12,250 nucleotides of DNA from an uncultured Veillonella sp. (GTDB lineage: Bacteria > Bacillota > Negativicutes > Veillonellales > Veillonellaceae). The position numbers and the translations under genes are program-made. Numbering within the stretch: the first letter of the stretch is position 1; each line of letters starts with the position of its first letter. Below are positions 6,982-12,250 of the stretch, piece by piece. The stretch is taken from NCBI GenBank assembly GCA_900538355.1, contig UPXS01000033.1:1-12250 (forward strand), read 5' to 3'. A model generated the notes under the pieces. That model was not told the origin of the DNA, made no database searches, and saw nothing but the letters and a program-made list of their open reading frames with translations.

Positions 6982-8361
6982 TTAGTCCTCCTTTAAAATT
7001 CGGTCCCATACAGAGTTGATGTATTGTTGCTCTCGCTCTGTTAATGGTTCTTTCCATACCGTTTCGGCAAATTGGTTAAACAATTCACGCTCGTTTAACT
7101 CTTTAAATACAGCTTCATCCATATCTGCCATAGGCGTTGCCACACGACCTACTAAATCAATGGTCATACAACGATGATACACTTGGCGCAACTTAGCCAT
7201 CCCATCCATAATAGGCATCGTATCAAGCAATCGAGCCTGTACATAATCGTCTTTATGTTTAGCTTGTAACTCCTTATTGTTTAGCAAGTCTTCAAAATAG
7301 CCTTCCAATATTACAACATCTCGCTTCGCCTCTACAGGAATGGTGGTAATATCTACCTTTCCCTTTGTATCCATATCAATGATGGTAAAAGACTTCTTCT
7401 GCGCATACTCATCAAAGGAATACTTTAATGGAGACCCACTATAACGAATATAGTCTGCCCCCATCCGTTGTGGCCCGTGCAAATGGCCAAGGGCTGTATA
7501 GTGAAAGTCTTTAAAAACTTGTGGGCTTACTTGTTCACTACCGCCAATAGATAAGGTACGCTCAGAACCACCTACTTCACCACCCATTACAAAAGCATGG
7601 CTAATGGCAATACTACGCATACCCTTTGGTACTTGTTTATACAAGTAGTTACTCCAAGCCTGATACATTTGGTCGTAATTATGTAGATTTAGACTAGCCT
7701 CAGTATTTCGGTTTAAGCTTTGCTTTATTGCATCAGTAGTATCTATATCGCGAGGCATCTCATCTACCATATTTGACATATCAACACTAGCAAACAAAGA
7801 ATCCTCAATAACATCTACAGATGCTTTTTTAGATTTAGAACGCTTAGATTTTGCTTTAGTCTTAGTGTCTGCATCTATGGCATTCTCTACACTTTGAATC
7901 GTTTCCAAAGAATTATTAGCAGAGCCTAGTCCTAATGCATCACCAATGCGACGGGGCTCGCTGAAAGGCATAGGGCAAATAGCGACCTTACCGTCAGCGC
8001 CTTCAAACTCAAATGGTTGTAATGCATGATGAGGGGAACCCCAAATATGAATGCCAGAACGGCTCAACATAGAGCGGCCCACCTCAAGGCGTTCTGCCCC
8101 ATCGTGATTACCGCTAACTACAAAGAGTGGTACTTTATAGTCCATAGCAAGACGAGTAATGATGGAATCCCATAATTCAATGGCTTCAATAGGTGGCACA
8201 GCTCTATCAAAAATATCCCCTGCTAGCAATATGCCATCTATTTTTTCATCTTTCAAAATAGAAAAGAACTGATTCTCCAACACATGAGCTTGGTCTTCGG
8301 TTAAGTACTGACCATAAAAAATACGTCCTAAATGCCAATCGGCAGTATGTAAAAAACGCAT
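6982..8361 (-). CDS. sbcD: exonuclease subunit SbcD (Mre11-like nuclease)
   Basis: A 459-residue calcineurin-like metallophosphoesterase, the nuclease partner of SbcC. The dimetal-site motifs are in order: TADWH (Asp8, His10), AGDIFD (Asp49), SGNHD (Asn85, His86, Asp87), SHAFV (His255) and GHLHG (His293, His295). The capping and SbcC-binding C-terminal part follows (YSGSPLKYSFDE onward). The protein is some 60-70 residues longer than typical SbcD of E. coli or Bacillus (about 390-400). The excess maps to about residues 146-226, between the nuclease motifs, and includes a Lys/Ser-rich run. AAGGGGG precedes ATG. The gap to nfo is 86 nt and AT-rich, with an isolated TATAAT (8422-8417) but no good -35. 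Confidence 0.96.
   Translation of the reverse strand: MRFLHTADWHLGRIFYGQYLTEDQAHVLENQFFSILKDEKIDGILLAGDIFDRAVPPIEAIELWDSIITRLAMDYKVPLFVVSGNHDGAERLEVGRSMLSRSGIHIWGSPHHALQPFEFEGADGKVAICPMPFSEPRRIGDALGLGSANNSLETIQSVENAIDADTKTKAKSKRSKSKKASVDVIEDSLFASVDMSNMVDEMPRDIDTTDAIKQSLNRNTEASLNLHNYDQMYQAWSNYLYKQVPKGMRSIAISHAFVMGGEVGGSERTLSIGGSEQVSPQVFKDFHYTALGHLHGPQRMGADYIRYSGSPLKYSFDEYAQKKSFTIIDMDTKGKVDITTIPVEAKRDVVILEGYFEDLLNNKELQAKHKDDYVQARLLDTMPIMDGMAKLRQVYHRCMTIDLVGRVATPMADMDEAVFKELNERELFNQFAETVWKEPLTEREQQYINSVWDRILKED
7684..7926 (-). other. low-complexity insertion within SbcD
   Basis: Residues about 146-226 of SbcD are hydrophilic and low in complexity, with a basic run KTKAKSKRSKSKKAS followed by an acidic stretch. 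It separates the SGNHD motif from the SHAFV motif, a place where shorter SbcD proteins have a brief loop. Predicted to be disordered; boundaries are approximate. Confidence 0.6.
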
Positions 8362-8425
8362 TTTATCCCCCTTTCCAGCTCTCCCTATATCTTATGTAAA
8401 TGTAGCTATATAAATTATTATATAA

Positions 8426-8442
8426 CTAAAACTACGTTTCAG
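8426..8442 (-). promoter_or_regulatory. short inverted repeat between nfo and sbcD
   Basis: CTGAAAC-GTA-GTTTTAG on the minus strand forms a 7-bp stem with one G-U pair, 5 nt after the nfo stop codon, followed by an AT-rich tail. It could be a weak terminator or an operator for sbcDC. It does not match the Gram-positive SOS box GAAC-N4-GTTC. Confidence 0.35.
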
Positions 8443-8447
8443 CTTAA

Positions 8448-9284
8448 TTATTGATTCTCTACAATAGAGCGCAACATAGCAATCTCTTTCGCATAGCCGT
8501 CTAATTCATTTGGCGTTTCCAAATAGAACGGCAAATTCGTCAATTTAGGATGTGTCACAATGCGAGCGATGGCATCAATACCGATGTGACCTTCCCCAAT
8601 TTTTTCGTGTCGGTCTTTATGAGCTCCCATAGGATTTTTAGAGTCGTTCAAGTGAATGGCTTTCAAACGGTCTAATCCTACAATACGATCGAACTCGTCG
8701 ATAACACCATCAAGATTATTGACAATATCGTAACCACCTTCGTAGATGTGACATGTATCAACGCACACACCCATATACTCTTTAAGTTTAACACCATCGA
8801 TGATGCGTGCAATCTCTTCAAAGCGAGAACCAATTTCTGTTCCTTTACCTGCCATTACTTCTAAGAGAACTGTTGTCTTCATGCCAGGGAACAAGATATC
8901 GTTCAAACATTCTACGATATATTCGATGCCTTGATCTACACCTTGCTTCACATGACTGCCTGGGTGAAAGTTATACATTTGGCCTGGTAAATATTCCATG
9001 CGCTCTAAATCTTCCATCATGGATTGTTTTGCAAAGGCGCGCAAGTCTTCCTTTGCAGCACATGGGTTGTACGTATATGGTGCATGAGCTAATAAAGTAC
9101 CAAAATTATGTTCTTTCATATATGCACCAAGGCTGTTCATATCCTCTAAGTCAAGAGCTCGCATACCACCACCACGAGGATTACGAGTAAAGTATTGGAA
9201 GGTATTGCCACCAATTTTAGTAGCATCCTTGCCCATATTTAAATAACCTTTGCTAATTGATAAATGACTGCCTATGACAAACAT
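8448..9284 (-). CDS. nfo: deoxyribonuclease IV (endonuclease IV, AP endonuclease)
   Basis: A 278-residue TIM-barrel trinuclear-zinc enzyme that cleaves 5' to abasic sites and trims damaged 3' ends in base excision repair. All nine zinc ligands known from E. coli Nfo can be located: His67, His107, Glu142, Asp176, His179, His211, Asp224, His226 and Glu256, in the family signatures NFHPGSH, LLEVMAG, VCVDTCH, HLNDSK and AHKDRHE. Length matches the family (about 280). AAAGGAG precedes the ATG. The upstream 130 nt is extremely AT-rich and holds a 16-bp tandem repeat. It lies between perR and sbcDC, a context that suits repair of oxidative DNA damage. Confidence 0.97.
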   Translation of the reverse strand: MFVIGSHLSISKGYLNMGKDATKIGGNTFQYFTRNPRGGGMRALDLEDMNSLGAYMKEHNFGTLLAHAPYTYNPCAAKEDLRAFAKQSMMEDLERMEYLPGQMYNFHPGSHVKQGVDQGIEYIVECLNDILFPGMKTTVLLEVMAGKGTEIGSRFEEIARIIDGVKLKEYMGVCVDTCHIYEGGYDIVNNLDGVIDEFDRIVGLDRLKAIHLNDSKNPMGAHKDRHEKIGEGHIGIDAIARIVTHPKLTNLPFYLETPNELDGYAKEIAMLRSIVENQ

Positions 9285-9303
9285 AATACTCCTTTATATT
9301 TAT

Positions 9304-9335
9304 ATAATCTTATAATTCTATAATTTTATAATTCT
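9304..9335. repeat. 16-bp tandem repeat upstream of nfo
   Basis: Two adjacent 16-bp units (9304-9319 and 9320-9335) differ at one position: ATAATCTTATAATTCT and ATAATTTTATAATTCT. A third, degenerate unit can be traced at 9336-9350. It lies 20 nt upstream of the nfo start, so within the leader or promoter of that gene. It may be simple AT-rich slippage or a set of operator half-sites. Confidence 0.7.
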
Positions 9336-9417
9336 AAAATACTTAATTCTAACATCTATTCTATTACGCTTATATCTATTCCCAAAGCTTAATGAATATA
9401 AGACATATATAACTAAT

Positions 9418-9458
9418 ATAACCCCTACCGTGAAGGAGCCCTTCGCGACAGGGGTTAT
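9418..9458 (-). terminator. hairpin terminator after perR
   Basis: Outer arms ATAACCCCT (9418-9426) and AGGGGTTAT (9450-9458) pair perfectly. On minus-strand RNA two G-U pairs connect them to an inner 8-position stem (9429-9436 with 9440-9447, one mismatch) with a 3-nt loop. It starts 3 nt past the perR stop codon. The tail ATTAGTTATAT is AT-rich but not a clean T-run, so termination efficiency is uncertain. Confidence 0.7.
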
Positions 9459-9461
9459 GTA

Positions 9462-9881
9462 TTAATGACTTTCTTTTTTAGCACACTCAGGGCATACACC
9501 TTCAAAGGTAATATGTTGACCTGTGATTTGATACTCGCTACCTTGATCAGCAATTGTTTTGATAGCTTGTAAATCAATGCCCATCATATCCTCTACCTTA
9601 TTGCAACGGATGCAACGGATATGGGAATGAGCTTGTGTGTCCCAATCGTAATGAGCGCGCTCATCACCTACTTCTAAAATTTTTACAAGACCGATTTTTT
9701 CAAAAATCTCCATCGTCTTGTACACTGTTGCCAAGCTCATGCTTGGATGTTCAGGGCGCAACGTATGATACAACATTTCTGCTGTTGGATGATCATGATG
9801 ACCACGCAAGGCATCATAAATCGCAATACGTTGTGGGGTTACTTTGAACCCTTGGCTACGCAGAATTTGTGCGATATCCAT
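9462..9881 (-). CDS. perR: peroxide-responsive Fur-family repressor PerR
   Basis: A 139-residue Fur-family regulator: a winged-helix N-terminal half (VTPQRIAIYDAL, then recognition-helix segment SLATVYKTMEIF) and a C-terminal metal-binding dimerisation half. The regulatory metal ligands of Bacillus PerR (H37, D85, H91, H93, D104) align with His31, Asp79, His85, His87 and Asp98. Asp79 at the position that is Glu in Fur favours PerR over Fur. The structural zinc site is Cys90, Cys93, Cys130, Cys133, and the end CPECAKKESH is nearly that of PerR. The protein should sense peroxide by metal-catalysed oxidation of the His ligands. It is monocistronic, with its own promoter, a candidate operator at 9950-9964, and a terminator. 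The ribosome binding site (AAAGG, distant) looks weak. Confidence 0.9.
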   Translation of the reverse strand: MDIAQILRSQGFKVTPQRIAIYDALRGHHDHPTAEMLYHTLRPEHPSMSLATVYKTMEIFEKIGLVKILEVGDERAHYDWDTQAHSHIRCIRCNKVEDMMGIDLQAIKTIADQGSEYQITGQHITFEGVCPECAKKESH

Positions 9882-9949
9882 AATACTCTACTCTACCTTT
9901 CTCCACTTGGAAATCTATAAGGCATCGACCATTATCGGCCATTCACAAG

Positions 9950-9964
9950 AAATAATTATTATCT
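9950..9964 (-). promoter_or_regulatory. candidate Fur/PerR-type operator of perR
   Basis: The minus strand AGATAATAATTATTT fits the 7-1-7 inverted-repeat layout, matching the Fur-type consensus TGATAAT-N-ATTATCA at 11 of 14 defined positions and the PerR consensus TTATAAT-N-ATTATAA at 10 of 14. It starts just after the -10 box, over the start site, where a bound repressor would block transcription. Confidence 0.6.
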
Positions 9965-9993
9965 ATTATAGCAGAATTCTCAACACTTATCAA
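9965..9993 (-). promoter_or_regulatory. promoter of perR
   Basis: TTGATA (9993-9988), a 17-nt spacer and TATAAT (9970-9965) on the minus strand, with TGC directly before the -10 box (extended -10). The leader would be about 75 nt. Confidence 0.85.
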
Positions 9994-10017
9994 GATAGAT
10001 AGTATTAACTATTAAGT

Positions 10018-10052
10018 AATAAAAAATGTGGATTGCCCGAAAGCAATCCACA
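10018..10052 (-). terminator. Rho-independent terminator of cshA
   Basis: A perfect 10-bp stem TGTGGATTGC/GCAATCCACA (10052-10043 with 10036-10027) with a 6-nt loop is followed by TTTTTTATT on the minus strand. It begins 5 nt past the cshA stop codon. Confidence 0.95.
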
Positions 10053-10057
10053 CTCTA

Positions 10058-11623
10058 TTAGTCTTTAAAGTAAGGTTTGAAACCTTCACCTTGATGACGA
10101 GGTTTTCTGTCACCACGTGGACGATCAGATCTACGATCATCTCTGCGGCGGTCATCACGACGATCACTTCTACGATCATCACGGTTACGACGAGGACGGT
10201 CATCGCGACGACGATCTCCGTCACGGCGGCGATCACCATCTCTACGACGATCACCACGGCGGCGGTCACCACGACCACCTTCACGACGACGGCGAACGCG
10301 CAATGGTTTTTCTTCTGTAATATTTACAGGAGTTGTATCTGGTTCTTTTGTTAACAATTTAAGAGCTGCTGCCAATAATGTTACAGAATCTGTATCATTT
10401 AACAATTCTTCTGCACTAGATTTGAATGGCGCTAACGCTTCTAAATTATCTGTCATTTCAACGAGGCTTTCAATTGCCAAACGTTGTTGACCTTCAAGAA
10501 CTTCACCTAAGGAAGGTGCACGACGGCGTGCAATTTTACGTTTTGTCAAACGCTCGATAGCATGCAAATGCTCCATTTCACGAGGGATAACAAATGTGAA
10601 AGCTTGACCTGCTTTACCGGCACGGCCTGTACGACCTACGCGGTGCGTGTAGCTTTCAGGATCTTGAGGCATATCATAGTTATATACGTGAGATACGCCA
10701 GAAATATCAAGACCACGAGCTGCCACATCAGTAGCCACGAGAATATCGATGGTACCTTCGCGGAATTGACGAATTACGCTGTCCCGTTTTTGTTGAGACA
10801 AATCGCCATGGATGCCTTCCGCCATGTAACCACGTTTCTTAAGACCTTCTGTTACTTCATCAACACGACGTTTTGTACGTGTGAAGATAATAGCAAGTTC
10901 AGGTGTTTGGATATCGAACAAACGGCAAAGAACATCGAATTTTTGACGGTCTTGCACTTCGATATAATATTGTTCAATTAAGTCCATCGTAACTTGAGTC
11001 GGTTTCATACGAATCAATGTTGGCTCTGTCAAATATGTTTCAGCTAATTGTTGGATAGCTTTAGGCATAGTTGCGGAGAACAACAATGTTTGATGGTCTT
11101 CTGGGATAGCACCCAAGATTTTATTGATATCATCAACAAAGCCCATGTTTAACATTTCGTCGGCTTCGTCCAATACGACAACTTTCACATTGTCAAATTT
11201 AATAGAACCGCGGTCCATATGGTCCATCAATCGGCCTGGAGTGGCAACGATGATTTGAGGGTTCTTTTTCAAGGCACGGAACTGACGATTAATATCTTGA
11301 CCACCGTAAATAGGTAGTGCAGTGATATTCGTGTATTGAGCCATTTTGTTAAGCTCTTCAGCTACTTGGATAGCTAATTCTCGTGTAGGGGATAAAATAA
11401 CTACTTGAACGTGACGCTCATTCCCGTCTACGCGTTCCAACACAGGCAAGCCAAATGCGGCTGTCTTACCAGTACCTGTTTGAGCTTGACCGATCATGTC
11501 TTTACCGCTCATGGCAACTGGGATAGCTTCCTGTTGAATTGGCGTAGGCTCTTCAAAGCCCATATCGTTTAACGCACGTAGAACAGGTTCGCTAATCATT
11601 AATTGTTCAAATTTTTCTAACAT
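10058..11623 (-). CDS. cshA: DEAD-box ATP-dependent RNA helicase, CshA type
   Basis: A 521-residue RNA helicase, probably part of the RNA degradosome, ribosome assembly and cold adaptation. Domain 1 has the Q motif around EEPTPIQQEAIP (24-35), motif I AQTGTGKT (47-54), PTREL (79-83), TPGR (128-131), DEAD (152-155) and SAT (183-185). Domain 2 has HGDLSQ, ATDVAARGLD and HRVGRTGR (327-334). Residues 442-521 form a basic, disordered Arg/Asp-rich tail ending GFKPYFKD, a typical RNA-binding extension of CshA proteins. AGGAGG at 11641-11636 lies 12 nt before ATG, longer than usual, but an in-frame TAG just upstream excludes an earlier start. An extended -10 promoter and a 5' hairpin precede it. Confidence 0.95.
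   Translation of the reverse strand: MLEKFEQLMISEPVLRALNDMGFEEPTPIQQEAIPVAMSGKDMIGQAQTGTGKTAAFGLPVLERVDGNERHVQVVILSPTRELAIQVAEELNKMAQYTNITALPIYGGQDINRQFRALKKNPQIIVATPGRLMDHMDRGSIKFDNVKVVVLDEADEMLNMGFVDDINKILGAIPEDHQTLLFSATMPKAIQQLAETYLTEPTLIRMKPTQVTMDLIEQYYIEVQDRQKFDVLCRLFDIQTPELAIIFTRTKRRVDEVTEGLKKRGYMAEGIHGDLSQQKRDSVIRQFREGTIDILVATDVAARGLDISGVSHVYNYDMPQDPESYTHRVGRTGRAGKAGQAFTFVIPREMEHLHAIERLTKRKIARRRAPSLGEVLEGQQRLAIESLVEMTDNLEALAPFKSSAEELLNDTDSVTLLAAALKLLTKEPDTTPVNITEEKPLRVRRRREGGRGDRRRGDRRRDGDRRRDGDRRRDDRPRRNRDDRRSDRRDDRRRDDRRSDRPRGDRKPRHQGEGFKPYFKD
10061..10300 (-). repeat. degenerate Arg/Asp codon repeat encoding the CshA tail
   Basis: The 240 bp encoding CshA residues 442-521 consist of loosely repeated units (RRDGD, DRRRD, RRDD, RRSDR). 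They are richer in GC than the surroundings and give long open frames in other frames that are compositional artefacts. Repeats of this kind can change length by slippage or recombination. Confidence 0.75.
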
Positions 11624-11643
11624 CTAAATGTGTTTCCTCCTAT

Positions 11644-11662
11644 CGCGCACGAATTATGCGCG
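11644..11662 (-). promoter_or_regulatory. hairpin at the 5' end of the cshA leader
   Basis: A 6-bp all-GC-rich stem CGCGCA/TGCGCG (11662-11657 with 11649-11644) with a 7-nt loop begins about 1 nt after the predicted start and ends 2 nt before the AGGAGG. It may stabilise the mRNA or influence initiation, as in cold-responsive leaders; function is inferred. Confidence 0.55.
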
Positions 11663-11669
11663 TTAGAAT

Positions 11670-11678
11670 AGTATAACA
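11670..11678 (-). promoter_or_regulatory. extended -10 promoter of cshA
   Basis: The minus strand reads TGTTATACT, a TGn extended -10 element with TATACT. No recognisable -35 lies 16-18 nt upstream. The start would be near 11663. Confidence 0.6.
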
Positions 11679-11731
11679 TATTTCGAGGGTGAGCGCTATT
11701 AAATCAATAACCATTTCAAAGTATATGTTTA

Positions 11732-12127
11732 CTAGTTAAAGAACATATGCTTTAATGCATAACCTAAACCTGCCATACCAAATAATATAGAAAAAATTGC
11801 AAAAAGGCCGCGTTTATAATAGAAACTATTTCGTTTTTGATAAAAACCTGTGCACATTATAAAAAGTACGTAAACGCCCCACACAACACCATATTGGGCA
11901 ACAAACAAATAATCTCTATCAATTAAAAATTTACAATTTAATAGGACTACACTTACAATTGCAATTATTGTTAAATACTTGGTTAAATTACCAAAAGCTC
12001 TATGCTTTTTGATATATTCATACTCTTCATCAATGACATGTTTACTAAGCTCAAGTTTATATAACCCTATACATAACGATATAGATGTGAAAATCCAAAT
12101 ATATCCTAACATTACAAAATTTCTCAT
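11732..12127 (-). CDS. small four-helix membrane protein, unknown function
   Basis: I do not recognise this protein. From ATG at 12127 it has 131 residues and four hydrophobic segments at about 4-23, 48-69, 74-94 and 107-126. A charged loop between the first two includes ELSKHVIDEEYEYIKKHR, and a basic loop follows the third (FYQKRNSFYYKRG). There is no cleavable signal peptide motif or conserved catalytic pattern. An in-frame GTG at 12139 would give 135 residues, but it overlaps the GTGGAG that serves as ribosome binding site 7 nt before ATG, so the ATG is preferred. The gene is more AT-rich than its neighbours and has its own promoter with tandem repeats upstream. No clear terminator separates it from cshA. 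Confidence 0.75.
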   Translation of the reverse strand: MRNFVMLGYIWIFTSISLCIGLYKLELSKHVIDEEYEYIKKHRAFGNLTKYLTIIAIVSVVLLNCKFLIDRDYLFVAQYGVVWGVYVLFIMCTGFYQKRNSFYYKRGLFAIFSILFGMAGLGYALKHMFFN

Positions 12128-12171
12128 TTTGCACTCCACTAGCTTTTATAATACAACTTTAGATGGTCTAA

Positions 12172-12201
12172 ATTATAACATACAGTATACTTTCATGTAA
12201 A
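12172..12201 (-). promoter_or_regulatory. promoter of the small membrane protein gene
   Basis: TTTACA (12201-12196), an 18-nt spacer and a perfect TATAAT (12177-12172) preceded by TGT (extended -10) on the minus strand. Start near 12165 would give a leader of about 38 nt. Confidence 0.8.
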
Positions 12202-12246
12202 TGATACTCTAAGAATGTACAAAAATGATGATATAAGAATGTACAA
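12199..12246. repeat. two 24-bp tandem direct repeats abutting the promoter
   Basis: Units 12199-12222 and 12223-12246 match at 21 of 24 positions: each starts AAATGAT and ends AAGAATGTACAA, with differences confined to the middle. Each contains the palindrome TGTACA (12216-12221, 12240-12245). The first unit overlaps the -35 box. The array may continue past the right edge of the window. Confidence 0.85.
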
Positions 12247-12250
12247 TTTT

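Noticed and set aside
8417..8422. TATAAT as a promoter -10 box for sbcD
   Set aside because: No acceptable -35 at 16-18 nt and the surrounding DNA is almost pure A/T, so chance occurrence is likely.
8362..8447. SOS (LexA/DinR) box before sbcD
   Set aside because: The dyad CTGAAAC-GTA-GTTTTAG lacks the GAAC-N4-GTTC spacing and bases.
8807..9190. 127-residue open frame on the plus strand
   Set aside because: Lies fully antisense to nfo, whose nine zinc ligands are intact.
9300..9345. PerR box upstream of nfo
   Set aside because: Only one half-site matches well; the remaining dyads have spacings of 4 or 6 rather than the 5 expected between TTATA and TATAA.
10012..10354. Several long open frames on both strands rich in Val/Met, Thr/Ile or Asp/His
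   Set aside because: They are other-frame readings of the repetitive Arg/Asp tail of cshA; no ribosome binding site or recognisable domain.
10562..10981. 139-residue open frame on the plus strand
   Set aside because: Antisense to the helicase domain 2 of cshA; Cys/Thr-rich composition typical of a shadow frame.
12128..12139. GTG at 12139 as the start of the small membrane protein
   Set aside because: The GTG is part of the GTGGAG that forms the ribosome binding site for the ATG at 12127.
12199..12246. CRISPR-like repeat
   Set aside because: The two units are directly adjacent with no spacer and differ internally; no cas genes are present.

Overview
The window looks like a housekeeping and stress-response stretch of a low-GC Gram-positive-lineage chromosome, most likely from the Negativicutes and plausibly Veillonella. 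The basis is the AT-rich intergenic DNA, strong AGGAGG-type ribosome binding sites, a PerR-type Fur protein, a CshA-type helicase, SbcCD, and the overall look of SpeE and the other proteins. The genus is inferred from protein resemblance, not proven. Every supported gene is on the minus strand, so the window is best read from 12250 down to 1.

Right end (12250-11732): two 24-bp tandem repeats abut a good promoter that drives a small four-helix membrane protein I do not recognise. Next is cshA, a DEAD-box RNA helicase with an Arg/Asp-rich tail, closed by a clear terminator (11623-10021). perR follows, with its own consensus promoter and a Fur/PerR-like dyad just after the -10 box, and ends at a hairpin (9993-9418).

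Middle (9284-3898): three DNA-repair genes, nfo (endonuclease IV), sbcD and sbcC. The sbcD stop codon directly abuts the sbcC start codon.

Left-middle (3881-683): a tightly packed cluster of a glyoxalase-like VOC protein, tcdA (t6A37 tRNA cyclisation), a small cyclophilin and a cytoplasmic C39-like cysteine-protease-fold protein. Neighbouring ends overlap by 1 and 4 nt or are 4 nt apart. speE (spermidine synthase) follows after an 82-nt gap that holds a structured RNA hairpin, and ends at a strong terminator.

Left end (603-1): a consensus promoter transcribes tRNA-His, tRNA-Gln and tRNA-Lys, all with encoded CCA, ending at a 13-bp terminator. Immediately beyond is a second strong promoter, a hairpin and a boxA-like motif. 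This is the leader of an rRNA operon whose 16S gene would lie outside the window to the left.

Functionally, perR, nfo and sbcDC fit oxidative-stress sensing and DNA repair; cshA, tcdA, the tRNAs and the rRNA leader fit RNA metabolism and translation. I see no mobile element, CRISPR array or phage gene. The least explained parts are the repeat-flanked membrane protein at the right edge, the VOC/C39 pair of unknown substrate, and a recurring pattern of hairpins placed at or near predicted transcript starts.
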